Shown here piece by piece: positions 17,447 to 26,337 of a stretch of DNA of 64,000 nt. The stretch lies in NCBI GenBank assembly GCA_036401375.1, contig DASWVB010000012.1:310001-374000 (forward strand). The letters are read 5' to 3'. The translations under genes were made by a program, and so were the position numbers. Position 1 is the first letter of the stretch. The number at the start of each line of letters is the position of its first letter. The notes under the pieces were generated by a model. The model was not told the origin of the DNA. It did not search any database and saw only the letters and a program-made list of their open reading frames with translations. The stretch is from DASWUZ01 sp036401375 (GTDB lineage Bacteria > Acidobacteriota > Terriglobia > Terriglobales > Acidobacteriaceae).

Positions 17447-18616
17447 CTAGTTGCTCATCGCTCCGAGGCTGGCGAGCGACAGGCCCGCCTGGACCAGCAG
17501 AATGGCCCCGGTCGCCACCAGGAAGGTGCGCCGGTAGACCGTCTCGAGCGCGTCCGCAAACACCCCGCCCACGAACGTCAGCAGGAACGGCATGGCCCAC
17601 AGCCACGGCTCGCTCACCACGCCGGTTGTGACCAGCGGCAGCAGCAGCGCGCTCACCAGGAGCGGCGCAGTGTTGCCGAAGTATCGCGATCGCCGGCTGC
17701 CTGCAAAGAGCACCAGCGCCGCGAGGACGGCGAGCGTGATCCCCGCGCCGGCCAGCCCCGTGTCGCCTCGCAGGCTGAAGAGGGCGCGCAGATGCTCGAG
17801 CGAAAACCACATCCGTCCCGCTCCGCCGCGAAAGACGTAGCTGAAGGGGTCAGGGCGAAAACCATACGAGGCAAAGAGCAGCAGCAGGGTGCCCACCGCC
17901 GTGATCAGCGCGACCGGCAGCAGGAACGCGCGCCGGCCCACCGCAAGATAGATCATGAAGCACGCACCGAGCAGGAACGCGAGCAGCACCGCCGAGACAT
18001 GGGCCGCCGCCGTGAAGCCGAAGCAGGCAATCAGCAGCACGATCCTCGGCCTCCACTTGAGCAGGGGACCGTGCATGGCATGCGCAACGCCTATCGCTGT
18101 ATACACCGCCGCATACAGGCCAAAGGCTGCGAGTATCTCGTTGTTCGGCGCACTGCAGGCGCGCACTACCTCCGGACAGCAGCAGTAGAGCGCCAGCGCA
18201 ACATAGCCGCCCGCATTGCCGTAGAGTCGCCGCGCCACCCACCACAGCGCTCCCCCAAGCCCGAGCCCGGCCAGCAGGAAGGGAAGACTCAACAGCAGCG
18301 GAATGAACGTGACAACGTGCCGCATCTCCCACGTCGAGGTCTCTCGCGACAGCCCGAAGACGATGCGCGCAGCGGTCAGCGGCAGCCCCGCCGCGCGGTA
18401 CGCCAGCGTCCCGTCCTGCAGGTTTCCGCAGCTCGTAAAATAGCCCGCCAGGGGCGAAGGCCGCTCCCACATCTCGCGCCCGCAGCGCGCATATTGGTAG
18501 TCGCGCGGCGTCAGGGCACGATGGTCGATCACCCACACCGACTGGCTCGCAAGAAACAGGAGCAGCAAAGCAGCAATCTGTTGCGGACGATCGAATCGAA
18601 ACTTGCGAACTCTCAT
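17447..18616 (-). CDS. Polytopic membrane protein, possibly GT-C type
   Basis: 389 residues with about ten hydrophobic segments. After the first segment is a loop with VIDHRALTPRDYQYARCG, whose acidic residues and position resemble the first periplasmic loop of GT-C sugar transferases. That makes a lipid-linked-sugar glycosyltransferase possible but not shown. No signature of a named family is clear. It lies between gyrA and ruvB on its own. Confidence 0.6.
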   Translation of the reverse strand: MRVRKFRFDRPQQIAALLLLFLASQSVWVIDHRALTPRDYQYARCGREMWERPSPLAGYFTSCGNLQDGTLAYRAAGLPLTAARIVFGLSRETSTWEMRHVVTFIPLLLSLPFLLAGLGLGGALWWVARRLYGNAGGYVALALYCCCPEVVRACSAPNNEILAAFGLYAAVYTAIGVAHAMHGPLLKWRPRIVLLIACFGFTAAAHVSAVLLAFLLGACFMIYLAVGRRAFLLPVALITAVGTLLLLFASYGFRPDPFSYVFRGGAGRMWFSLEHLRALFSLRGDTGLAGAGITLAVLAALVLFAGSRRSRYFGNTAPLLVSALLLPLVTTGVVSEPWLWAMPFLLTFVGGVFADALETVYRRTFLVATGAILLVQAGLSLASLGAMSN

Positions 18617-18792
18617 TACAGGTCAGGTGTCAGTGTAACGGAGCGCAGCCTACTTGCTTCCAGAGAGGCGGACTACTTAGAGATGCCCACGGTGAGTCCG
18701 GACGGTCTGCAGCAAGATAGAGCCTCTCTTCAATCAACGGCTTATCACTCATCCGATGTGTGCTGCTAAACTCCCCTTGATACTTCGACCCG

Positions 18793-19827
18793 ATGGCCCT
18801 CAATGCAAGCAATCCCGAACGGCTGGTATCGGCGGCGCGCGCTGAGGAAGAGTCGTCTTTTGAATTGAAGCTGCGGCCTCGCGTGCTCGCGGAATTCATC
18901 GGCCAGCCCAAGGCCAAGGAGCAGCTTGCCATCGCACTGCAGGCCGCGAAGTCACGGGGCGAGGCTCTTGATCACGTGCTGCTCTTTGGCCCGCCCGGGC
19001 TCGGCAAGACGACGCTCGCGACCATCATCGCCAACGAACTCGACGTCGGCTTCCAGCAGACCTCCGGGCCGGCGCTGCAAATCCAGGGCGACCTTACGGC
19101 GATTCTGACGAATCTGCGCGAGCGGCAGGTGCTGTTCCTGGATGAGATTCATCGCCTGCAGCCGGTGCTCGAAGAGAAACTCTATACCGCGCTTGAGGAC
19201 TACAAGCTGGACATCATCATCGGCCAGGGCCCCGCCGCGCGCACCCACGTGATGGAGATCAAGCCCTTCACCTTCGTCGCCGCCACCACCCGCCCGGGGC
19301 TGCTGTCGTCGCCGCTGCGGTCGCGCTTCGGCATCCTGCTGCGGCTGGAGTTTTATTCGGAGGACGACCTGCGCTTCATCGTCACCCGCTCGGCCGAGGT
19401 GATGAATGTGCCGATCGACGAAGATGGCGCAGCTGAGATCGCGATGCGCTCCCGAGGCACACCGCGCATCGCCAACCGCCTGCTCCGCCGCGTCCGCGAC
19501 TACGCCCAGGTGCGCGGCAGCGGGACCATCGACCGCGCCATCGCCGAGTCCGCCCTCAAGCTGCTCGAGGTCGACGCCCACGGCTTCGACGAGCTCGATC
19601 GCCGCCTGCTGCTCACCATCATTGAGAAATACGATGGAGGCCCGGTCGGCCTCAACACCCTCGCCGCGTCGCTCGCCGAAGAGGAAGACGCGCTTGAAGA
19701 GGTCTACGAACCCTTCCTGATCCAGATCGGCTTCCTCGACCGCACCCCACGCGGCCGCGTAGCCACCCGCCGCGCCTACGAACACTTCAACATCCCCCTA
19801 CCCCGCCGCCAGACGCCCCTCTTCTAA
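18793..19827 (+). CDS. ruvB: Holliday junction helicase RuvB
   Basis: 344 residues. AAA+ motor that drives branch migration with RuvA. Walker A is GPPGLGKTT (66-74), Walker B LFLDEIH (114-120), sensor 1 VAATTR (162-167) and the arginine finger region SPLRSRFG (173-180). The C-terminal winged helix is FLDRTPRGRVATRRAY. No ruvA or ruvC is adjacent. There is no ribosome site; GATACT at 18779-18784 ends eight bases before the ATG, so the transcript may be leaderless. Confidence 0.97.
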   Translation: MALNASNPERLVSAARAEEESSFELKLRPRVLAEFIGQPKAKEQLAIALQAAKSRGEALDHVLLFGPPGLGKTTLATIIANELDVGFQQTSGPALQIQGDLTAILTNLRERQVLFLDEIHRLQPVLEEKLYTALEDYKLDIIIGQGPAARTHVMEIKPFTFVAATTRPGLLSSPLRSRFGILLRLEFYSEDDLRFIVTRSAEVMNVPIDEDGAAEIAMRSRGTPRIANRLLRRVRDYAQVRGSGTIDRAIAESALKLLEVDAHGFDELDRRLLLTIIEKYDGGPVGLNTLAASLAEEEDALEEVYEPFLIQIGFLDRTPRGRVATRRAYEHFNIPLPRRQTPLF

Positions 19828-19918
19828 GCCGCTACAAATCGCCGCGGCGCGAGATCGGAGTGCGATGCGCGGCAGCAAGCAAGGTGCCCATGTTTGTTGG
19901 CCAGTTTTTCCTGCCTTC

Positions 19919-20013
19919 GTGTCGCGGCCGAAGTGTCGTCGCCGAACTGAGGGGTCAAAGTATTGGGGCCAAGGTATCGGGGCCGAAGTGCGCGTCAAAG
20001 TGACGTGGCCGAG
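19919..20013. repeat. Degenerate tandem repeat, 12-15 bp units
   Basis: Seven head-to-tail units beginning GT or TG and ending in CCGAA, TCAAA or CCAAG: 19919-19932, 19933-19947, 19948-19959, 19960-19973, 19974-19987, 19988-19999 and 20000-20013. It lies 90 bases past ruvB. The rest of 19828-20243 shows no gene. Confidence 0.6.
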
Positions 20014-20243
20014 GTCTCCAGCGCCCGCGTGTTCTGCCTTCCGTCGAGGCAATCCACCGATGCTTTGTCGCCCGCAAAGCAAGCACCAGCCGACGATGAA
20101 AAGGGAACATGTGCCGCCGCAGCCCGGCAAGAACGCCTCACAGGCTTTGCAGCCCTCGATTCGATCGATCAGCAGCGGCGCTTCGCGAAGCAGCTCCGAT
20201 CCGAGTGGAGGGTCTTATACCCTAACCTTCTCAGCCGTAGAGC

Positions 20244-20615
20244 CTACTTGGCGCGCTTTGCGACCAGCTCCTCGCTGCCGTAGTCGCCCACCGTCCGCGT
20301 GAACTTGATCTCGTCTCCAGAGACCTTGCCCACGTAGGTGACGACCAGCGTCTGGCCCTCATACTTCAGGTTTTCGACGAATGTAATATCGTCACCCTTT
20401 ATCTTGCCGTCCGTGATGTCGCTCGAGCTGCTGTCATTAACGGCGGTGCCAGTCAGCTTTTCGCCATCGACCTTGAAGGTGTACGTATAGTGCTGTTCGC
20501 CCACAGCGGTGTCAAAGGTCGAGGTCCACTTCCCGGTGACATCCGCAGCCAGAGCGCTAAGGGTGAAGCTCGCAAACACAACCGCCGCAACCGCAGCTCT
20601 ACGAAACGCAATCAT
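20244..20615 (-). CDS. Secreted small beta-rich protein
   Basis: 123 residues. A Sec signal peptide (about 1-23, ending ALAA) is followed by repeated beta strands: TGKWTSTFDTA, YTYTFKVDGEKLTGTA, IKGDDITFVENLKYEGQTLVVTYVGKVSGDEIKFTRTVGDYG. This fits a small lipocalin-like or DUF-type barrel frequent in acidobacteria. No catalytic residues or cysteines. Function unknown; a periplasmic binding role is possible. Confidence 0.75.
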   Translation of the reverse strand: MIAFRRAAVAAVVFASFTLSALAADVTGKWTSTFDTAVGEQHYTYTFKVDGEKLTGTAVNDSSSSDITDGKIKGDDITFVENLKYEGQTLVVTYVGKVSGDEIKFTRTVGDYGSEELVAKRAK

Positions 20616-20860
20616 GAGAAACTCCTACACAACGACTCACCTTCAGAATCACGAAGAGAGGATCAGGCGCCGACAATAGAGGCGCAGATCGTCCGACCCT
20701 CATCCCTCAGCAAGCAAACGCGCCCCAAGGCTACAGCAGCTGGGAAGTCTCCGTCAAAAGGGAGCTCATTGAAACACGGCAGGGTTGTTTGAAGAGGACC
20801 GGGCATTCGAGGACAAGAGTGCCGCCCTAAGGAAAGGCGTCTGCCGTCCTGACGAAAACG

Positions 20861-21079
20861 TCAGCTGTCCTTGCGATAGAGCAGGTCGCGAATAGCCTGC
20901 CTCCGGGCCGCGTTCGCCTCCGCGTCCCCGGCAATCCGATCGCCGCCCTTGCGCTTGCTCACCGGCTCCTCGGCATCGGCAGCGCTGCATGAGGGACAGC
21001 GGTTCGCAAAGCCGGGCTTGTCCGGCTTCAACTCAAACTCCTCCGAACAGACGACGCAGACTTTAACAGGAAACGCCAT
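20861..21079 (-). CDS. Small zinc-ribbon protein
   Basis: 72 residues. KVCVVCSEEF and NRCPSCSA give two Cys pairs (about C8, C11 and C28, C31) for one zinc, followed by a basic C-terminal helix (RRQAIRDLLYRKDS). It could bind nucleic acid or protein. No neighbour clue. ATG at 21079. Confidence 0.7.
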   Translation of the reverse strand: MAFPVKVCVVCSEEFELKPDKPGFANRCPSCSAADAEEPVSKRKGGDRIAGDAEANAARRQAIRDLLYRKDS

Positions 21080-21421
21080 GACTACTCCATTCTAATCGCC
21101 GGCTGCTCGCGCACAGCTCGCGTTTGCAGAGCACCACATATAGTTAGCCGAAGCATATGGATCAGAGTACGCGCGGAGAAGTCAACCTCGAGATTTAAGG
21201 CGCAGAGTCCCAAGACCTTAGCCAGGAAAAGTTACGAAAGGCCAACCGCCGCGAGCCTGCTCGTTCCCCGAAACAGCCCGTTGCTGATGCTACAATCTGA
21301 GCTAAACAGCACTACTTCGACCACTCACCCCTAGGTTGCTAGCGCGCCCGCGAAGCATGGATACACTCAACCGGCAAGGTGACCCCGCACCGGGAAACCC
21401 TGCTCAGCTGGAGAGGGCTCA
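21080..21421. other. Intergenic upstream of the acyl-transfer cluster
   Basis: No gene is seen. It holds the extended -10 promoter at 21288-21296 and the ribosome site GGAGAGGG just before the TTG start of the FkbH gene. Confidence 0.5.
21288..21296 (+). promoter_or_regulatory. Extended -10 promoter of the acyl-transfer cluster
   Basis: TGCTACAAT: an extended -10 (TG at 21288-21289, TACAAT at 21291-21296). No convincing -35 is present. The leader to the TTG at 21422 would be about 120 bases. Confidence 0.45.
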
Positions 21422-23320
21422 TTGCCAACAGACTTAAGCTGGTTGCCTGAGCGCGCCGACTGGGCTGAGACGCTCGCCCACGCACAACAGCTCGCGCCAG
21501 AGGCAGCCTTCGAGGCCTTCCAGGCGCTGAGCAATTCCCGCATGGACTTCGTTCGTGCCGGCAAGCTCGACAAGACCATCCAGCGCTACCAGGCGCGGGC
21601 CGGCAGCCCTGCGTCGTGGCCCGTCATCCGGCTCGCCCTGCTCGGCTCCTCGACCCTCGGCCACCTCCTTCCCGGCATCCGCATCGGAGCCCTCCGCCGC
21701 GGATTGCTGGTCGAGAGCTACGAGGGCCCCTATGGACTCTACCGTCAGGAACTCACCGATCCTCGCTCCGGGCTGCAGGGCTTCCGCCCCGATGTGATCT
21801 GCCTGGCCCTGGATGCTCAGCACCTCGCCGGCAGTGAACACGCCAGCGCCGAAAGTGCGCTCGCATCCATCCGCGAGTGCTGGCGCGAGGCACGCGACAC
21901 GCTCCATGCGGTCGTCATTCAGCAGACTGTGCTGCCCATCCATCCTGCGCTGATGGGCAACAATGAAGAGCGTCTGCAGGAGTCGCCAGCCAGCGTCGTC
22001 CAGCAGATCAATCAAGGTCTGCGACGGCACGCAGAGCCGGACGGCGTCTACCTGCTCAGTGTCGACACCTGGGCCGCGATCGACGGCCTCTCCACCTGGT
22101 ACGATCCTGCCCTGTGGAACCGCTCAAAGCAGGAGATCCATCCCCATGCCTCGAACACCTACGGCGACCAGCTCGGCCGCCTGCTCGGCGCGCTTCGCGG
22201 CCGCAGCTCCAAATGCCTCGTGCTCGATCTGGACAACACTCTATGGGGCGGAGTGATTGGCGACGACGGCCTCGAGGGCATCATCTTGGGGCAGGGAAGC
22301 GCCGTCGGCGAGGCGCACATCGCGCTGCAGCGCTACGCCCGCCAGCTCTCCCAGCGGGGCGTGATCCTCGCCGTCTGCTCAAAGAACGACGAAGCAAACG
22401 CGCTCTCTCCCTTTGAACAGCACGCCGAGATGATCCTTAAACGCAAGGACATCGCCTGCTTCGTCGCGAACTGGCAGGACAAGGCCTCCAACCTCCGCGA
22501 GATCGCGCAGCGGCTCAACATCGGTCTTGACTCCCTCGTCTTCGTCGACGACAACCCGATGGAGCGTGGACTCGTTCGCCGCGAGCTGCCGATGGTCTCT
22601 GTTCCTGAGCTGCCCGAGGACCCCTCCGGCTACGTCGACTGCCTCGCCCGCGCCGGCTACTTCGAGGCGCTTCACATCACCGACGAGGATCGCGAGCGCG
22701 CCGAGCTCTACCGCGCCAACGCCGAACGGGAGAGCCTGCGCAGCTCGACCACCGACATGGGCAGCTTCCTCGACGCTCTCAAGATGGAGCTGACCTGGAG
22801 CAGCTTTGACATGGTAGGTCTCAAGCGCATCGTCCAGCTCATCAACAAGACCAACCAGTTCAACCTCACCACGCGGCGCTACACCGAGCCCGAGGTCGCG
22901 GCCATGATGGATGACGAAGATGTGGTCACCCTGCAGCTGCGCCTCACCGACATCTACGGCGACAACGGAGTCATCGCGCTATTGATCGGCCGTCGCAACC
23001 GGGACCGCGCCCTCGAGATCGATACCTGGCTGATGAGCTGCCGCGTCCTCGGTCGCAACGTAGAGGAGGCGACGCTGAACATCCTCGCCGCCCAGGCAGA
23101 GGCACTCGGCTGCAACGCGCTCGTCGGCGTCTTCAAGCCCACCAAGAAGAACCAGATGGTCCAGCAGCACTACGAGCGGCTCGGCTTCGACCTCATTGAG
23201 GCCTCTGAAGACGGCAGCTCCCGATGGGTGCTTCCTTTGAGAGGCTTCACACCGCTCGCGATTCGCATGCAGGTCACAGAAGGAGTGCAATGGAGAACGC
23301 CCACATCTATCGACAGCTAG
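21422..23320 (+). CDS. FkbH-type HAD protein, acyl loader
   Basis: 632 residues from a TTG start after GGAGAGGG. The N-terminal half (about 60-245) looks SGNH-like (IRLALLGSSTLGHLLP) and is common in long FkbH proteins. The HAD-IIIC core (about 262-400) has LDLDNTLWGG (Asp269, Asp271) and FVDDNPMER (Asp376, Asp377). The C-terminal GNAT-like domain (about 445-620) contains LTDIYGDNGVIALL and IDTWLMSCRVLGRNVEEA. Characterised FkbH proteins dephosphorylate 1,3-bisphosphoglycerate and load glyceryl onto a carrier protein. The carrier is encoded next, overlapping by 31 bases, and an MBOAT and an SGNH protein follow. I infer it charges that carrier. Whether the cargo is glyceryl is not shown. Confidence 0.88.
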   Translation: MPTDLSWLPERADWAETLAHAQQLAPEAAFEAFQALSNSRMDFVRAGKLDKTIQRYQARAGSPASWPVIRLALLGSSTLGHLLPGIRIGALRRGLLVESYEGPYGLYRQELTDPRSGLQGFRPDVICLALDAQHLAGSEHASAESALASIRECWREARDTLHAVVIQQTVLPIHPALMGNNEERLQESPASVVQQINQGLRRHAEPDGVYLLSVDTWAAIDGLSTWYDPALWNRSKQEIHPHASNTYGDQLGRLLGALRGRSSKCLVLDLDNTLWGGVIGDDGLEGIILGQGSAVGEAHIALQRYARQLSQRGVILAVCSKNDEANALSPFEQHAEMILKRKDIACFVANWQDKASNLREIAQRLNIGLDSLVFVDDNPMERGLVRRELPMVSVPELPEDPSGYVDCLARAGYFEALHITDEDRERAELYRANAERESLRSSTTDMGSFLDALKMELTWSSFDMVGLKRIVQLINKTNQFNLTTRRYTEPEVAAMMDDEDVVTLQLRLTDIYGDNGVIALLIGRRNRDRALEIDTWLMSCRVLGRNVEEATLNILAAQAEALGCNALVGVFKPTKKNQMVQQHYERLGFDLIEASEDGSSRWVLPLRGFTPLAIRMQVTEGVQWRTPTSIDS

Positions 23321-23559
23321 AAGAGATATTCCGCGAGGTCTTCGACGACGACACCATCGCGCTCACTCCGCAGACCACCGCGGCCGACATCGAGGACTGG
23401 GATTCGATGGCGCACATCGGACTCATCGTGGCGATCGAGCAGCGGATGAAGATCAAGTTCAAGACCTCGGAGCTCGAGTCGCTGCACAATGTTGGCCAGC
23501 TCGCCGGCATCATCGAATACAAGCTGGAGGCGCAGCCATCGAGGGCCGCAACCGCATAG
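23290..23559 (+). CDS. Dedicated acyl carrier protein
   Basis: 89 residues from the ATG at 23290, chosen for AGGAG nine bases upstream; it overlaps the end of the FkbH gene. The phosphopantetheine Ser39 is in EDWDSMAHIG, followed by MKIKFKTSELESLHNVGQLAGII. It differs clearly from AcpP (8274) and belongs to the carrier type that works with FkbH or Dlt-like systems. Translational overlap with the loader suggests fixed stoichiometry. Confidence 0.92.
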   Translation: MENAHIYRQLEEIFREVFDDDTIALTPQTTAADIEDWDSMAHIGLIVAIEQRMKIKFKTSELESLHNVGQLAGIIEYKLEAQPSRAATA

Positions 23560-23707
23560 TCGATTGTCGGCAACGTACGCTGAGAAATAAGGCACTCGCG
23601 CAGCTCCGGTAATACGGATCCAGCCCTGCACCAGCAACATCGAAGCACCGCGACCCAGTCCGGGGTGAAGTGAACCCGGAAGCCCTTCCCAAAGAGGACT
23701 CCCGAGT

Positions 23708-25258
23708 ATGCTGTTCAATTCCTACGCGTTCCTCTTCGGCTACCTGCCGATCACACTGATCGGCTACCAGATCGCCGCGCACTGGCATCGGCGCGCCGTC
23801 GTCATGTGGCTTGCACTCGCCTCGCTCGCCTTCTATGGCTACTGGCATCCCGTCTATCTTGTACTGCTGTGCGGCTCCGTGCTCTTCAACTACTTCGCCG
23901 GAGCGCTCATCAGCCGGCGCATCCCCAACCCGATCTCCGGCACCGTGCTGCTCTGGCTCTCGATCTCTGCGAACCTCGCACTGCTCTGCTACTTCAAATA
24001 TCTCTTCCCGCTGCTGAACTTCTTCGCCGGCGCAGCGCACGGGGCACGCCACTGGAGAGACGTCGTCCTGCCCCTCGGCATCTCCTTCTTTACCTTCACC
24101 CAGATCGCCTACCTCGTCGACCTCGAGCAGGGCGCCGCCCGGCAGCAGGACCTGGAAAGCTACTGCCTCTTCGTCACCTTCTTCCCCCATCTGATCGCCG
24201 GCCCCATCCTGCACCACGCGGAGATCATGCCCCAGTTCCAGGCGCAGCGCGACTATCGTCTCCGATCGGAAGATGTGTCCGTCGGCGCCTCCTGGTTCAT
24301 CATGGGGCTCTGCAAAAAGGTGCTGCTGGCCGACACATTTTCAAAGGCCGCCGACGCTGCCTTCGCCGCTCCTGCTCATCTCGGCGCAGCGGGCGCATGG
24401 GTCGGCGTGCTCTCCTACGCACTGCAGCTCTACTTCGACTTCTCCGGCTACTCGGACATGGCGCTCGGCCTCGCCCGCATGTTCTCGATCGACTTCCCAC
24501 TCAACTTCAGCTCGCCCTACAAGGCGGCCAGCATCATCGACTTCTGGCAGCGCTGGCACATGACCCTCACCCGCTACATCATGATGTACCTCTACAACCC
24601 GGCCGCCGTCTGGATCAACCGCCGCCGCGTCGCGCACGGCAAGAAGATATCCCGCAAGGCGACCGCCACCCTCGAAGGCTTTCTGCAGCTCGTAGCCTTT
24701 CCTACCACGCTCACCCTGTTCCTCGCCGGCATCTGGCATGGAGCCGGCCTGCAGTTCATCATCTTCGGCCTGCTGCACGCCTTTTACCTGTGCGTCAATC
24801 ACTTCTGGCGGATACGCCGAGGCGCCACTCCGGCAGGCGGTCCCTCCAAAGTGGCGCGGTACGCGAGCCACGCCGGCGGAGTGCTGCTCACCTTCTCAGC
24901 CGTGCTCGTGGCCCAGATATTCTTCCGCGCCGGCAGCGTCTCGGCCGCCTTCTCAATGCTCGGCGGACTCTCAGGTCTCCATCACTCGCCTGGCGCGGCG
25001 TCATCCTACCGGCCAGCAGCCGCGGTGCTCCCCATGCTGGCCATCGGCTACTTCATCGTGTGGACGATGCCCAACACCCACCAGATACTGGCGCGCTTCA
25101 AGCCCTCGATCGAGGTCACTCCCTCCGACAAGGAAGGAAGCGTCTTCCAGTTTCTGTGGCAGCCGAACACAGCGTGGGCGCTCACCCTCGGCCTCGTTCT
25201 CTTTCTCGCCCTCGTCGGGATGCAGAATCCCAGCACATTTCTATACTTCCAGTTCTAG
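23708..25258 (+). CDS. MBOAT O-acyltransferase, AlgI/DltB-like
   Basis: 516 residues with about ten membrane segments. The opening LFNSYAFLFGYLPITLIGY and the segment SGYSDMALGLARMFSIDFPLNF are AlgI/DltB signatures. The MBOAT His is His344 in GIWHGAGL, with His357 in LLHAFYL. The last six residues are FLYFQF (Tyr513). A C-terminal aromatic motif with a Tyr is proposed to carry the acyl group in DltX and in AlgI-type proteins, and here it ends the MBOAT itself. The protein should pass an acyl group from the carrier at 23290 through the membrane to an outer acceptor, helped by the SGNH protein at 25351. Confidence 0.92.
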   Translation: MLFNSYAFLFGYLPITLIGYQIAAHWHRRAVVMWLALASLAFYGYWHPVYLVLLCGSVLFNYFAGALISRRIPNPISGTVLLWLSISANLALLCYFKYLFPLLNFFAGAAHGARHWRDVVLPLGISFFTFTQIAYLVDLEQGAARQQDLESYCLFVTFFPHLIAGPILHHAEIMPQFQAQRDYRLRSEDVSVGASWFIMGLCKKVLLADTFSKAADAAFAAPAHLGAAGAWVGVLSYALQLYFDFSGYSDMALGLARMFSIDFPLNFSSPYKAASIIDFWQRWHMTLTRYIMMYLYNPAAVWINRRRVAHGKKISRKATATLEGFLQLVAFPTTLTLFLAGIWHGAGLQFIIFGLLHAFYLCVNHFWRIRRGATPAGGPSKVARYASHAGGVLLTFSAVLVAQIFFRAGSVSAAFSMLGGLSGLHHSPGAASSYRPAAAVLPMLAIGYFIVWTMPNTHQILARFKPSIEVTPSDKEGSVFQFLWQPNTAWALTLGLVLFLALVGMQNPSTFLYFQF

Positions 25259-25350
25259 CTGACATGGATAAGTCGCGGTCCAGCCGAAACTGCCGGCGGT
25301 AAACGCAATCGAGTACGAAAGGCGCACATCCTTTGGAGAGCAGGACACAA

Positions 25351-26337
25351 GTGGAAGACGAGATCGCAGCGGGCGGCGTAACCCACAGCCGCGGCCCGAG
25401 GCCGGCTGCCTACCTGTGGTTGCTCATCCTCGTTCCGCTGCTGGCGTACCTCGCCGTCTTCGCAATCGTCAGGGTGCCTGCATTCAACTACGAGCGCTGG
25501 GGAACGAGCAGGTATGGATCGGTGCTCGAGTATGCCTTTCATGCCGATCACCAGGATGCCGACATAGTCATCCTCGGCGATTCGAGTGCCTTTATCGGCA
25601 TCGATCCGAGACTTGTCAATGCTCAGCTCGGGGTCAAATCAATCCTGCTGCCTAACACCGTGGGTACACTTCCACTAACCGGGGAGATATCGCTCGAGCG
25701 CTATCTGGCCCGCAACAAGCCTCCCAGGCTCATCGTTCTCTACCTCACCGCATGGGACCTTAACTACGAACACACTCCCAATCCGTTCCTCTTCGACGGC
25801 GACGAGATGATGCTGAGACACGGGACGGCGCGCGAATTAGGGGCCGCAGTAAAGCAGTATCCGGTTGACTTCCTTGTATTCCCGTTCCGCCTGAGTAGTA
25901 CCATCGGCGCCCGGAAGCTACTAAGAATCCTAAGTGGACCTGACCGCGTAGAACAAGTTACGAAAGCATTAGGCCATGCTGACTATCCCGAAGGTACAGT
26001 ACCAATGAAAGGTACCTGTACGATCCCTGCCCACTATCTGTGGGATGAAGGCGATAGTACTGTGAGTAGACTAATAAATAAGTTCACAAATTCACAGACT
26101 CAGGTTATTCTCTACCTGTCTCCCGTTCCAGATTGTACAAATGCTTCGGCACTCAGCCGTGCCGCCTACGCGCAATTAGGCGCTGCACCGCCCGCAACAC
26201 TGCCGGTCACCATGTTTGTGTCCGACGAAGGATACGCACACCTGGAGCCCTCCGGAGTTCCAGCGGCAACCCAGCTCTTCATTGACGCGGTGCGGCATCG
26301 AGCGACACCGCTGCTTTCATCCGGATCCAGTCACTAA
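25351..26337 (+). CDS. Membrane-anchored SGNH-like protein, DltD/AlgJ-like
   Basis: 328 residues from the GTG at 25351, which has AGGA six bases upstream; a TTG at 25333 is the alternative. One N-terminal membrane helix (about 16-40) is followed by an extracytoplasmic domain with ADIVILGDSSAFIGIDP (Ser78 of the GDS motif) and a late DEGYAHLEPSG supplying the His. This is the layout of DltD and AlgJ/AlgX-type partners of MBOATs. It probably transfers the acyl group to a polymer outside the membrane. Bases of about 25840-26160 are less GC-rich and include many rare-type codons (CTA, ATA, AGT, TTA), unlike the rest of the cluster. Confidence 0.82.
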   Translation: MEDEIAAGGVTHSRGPRPAAYLWLLILVPLLAYLAVFAIVRVPAFNYERWGTSRYGSVLEYAFHADHQDADIVILGDSSAFIGIDPRLVNAQLGVKSILLPNTVGTLPLTGEISLERYLARNKPPRLIVLYLTAWDLNYEHTPNPFLFDGDEMMLRHGTARELGAAVKQYPVDFLVFPFRLSSTIGARKLLRILSGPDRVEQVTKALGHADYPEGTVPMKGTCTIPAHYLWDEGDSTVSRLINKFTNSQTQVILYLSPVPDCTNASALSRAAYAQLGAAPPATLPVTMFVSDEGYAHLEPSGVPAATQLFIDAVRHRATPLLSSGSSH

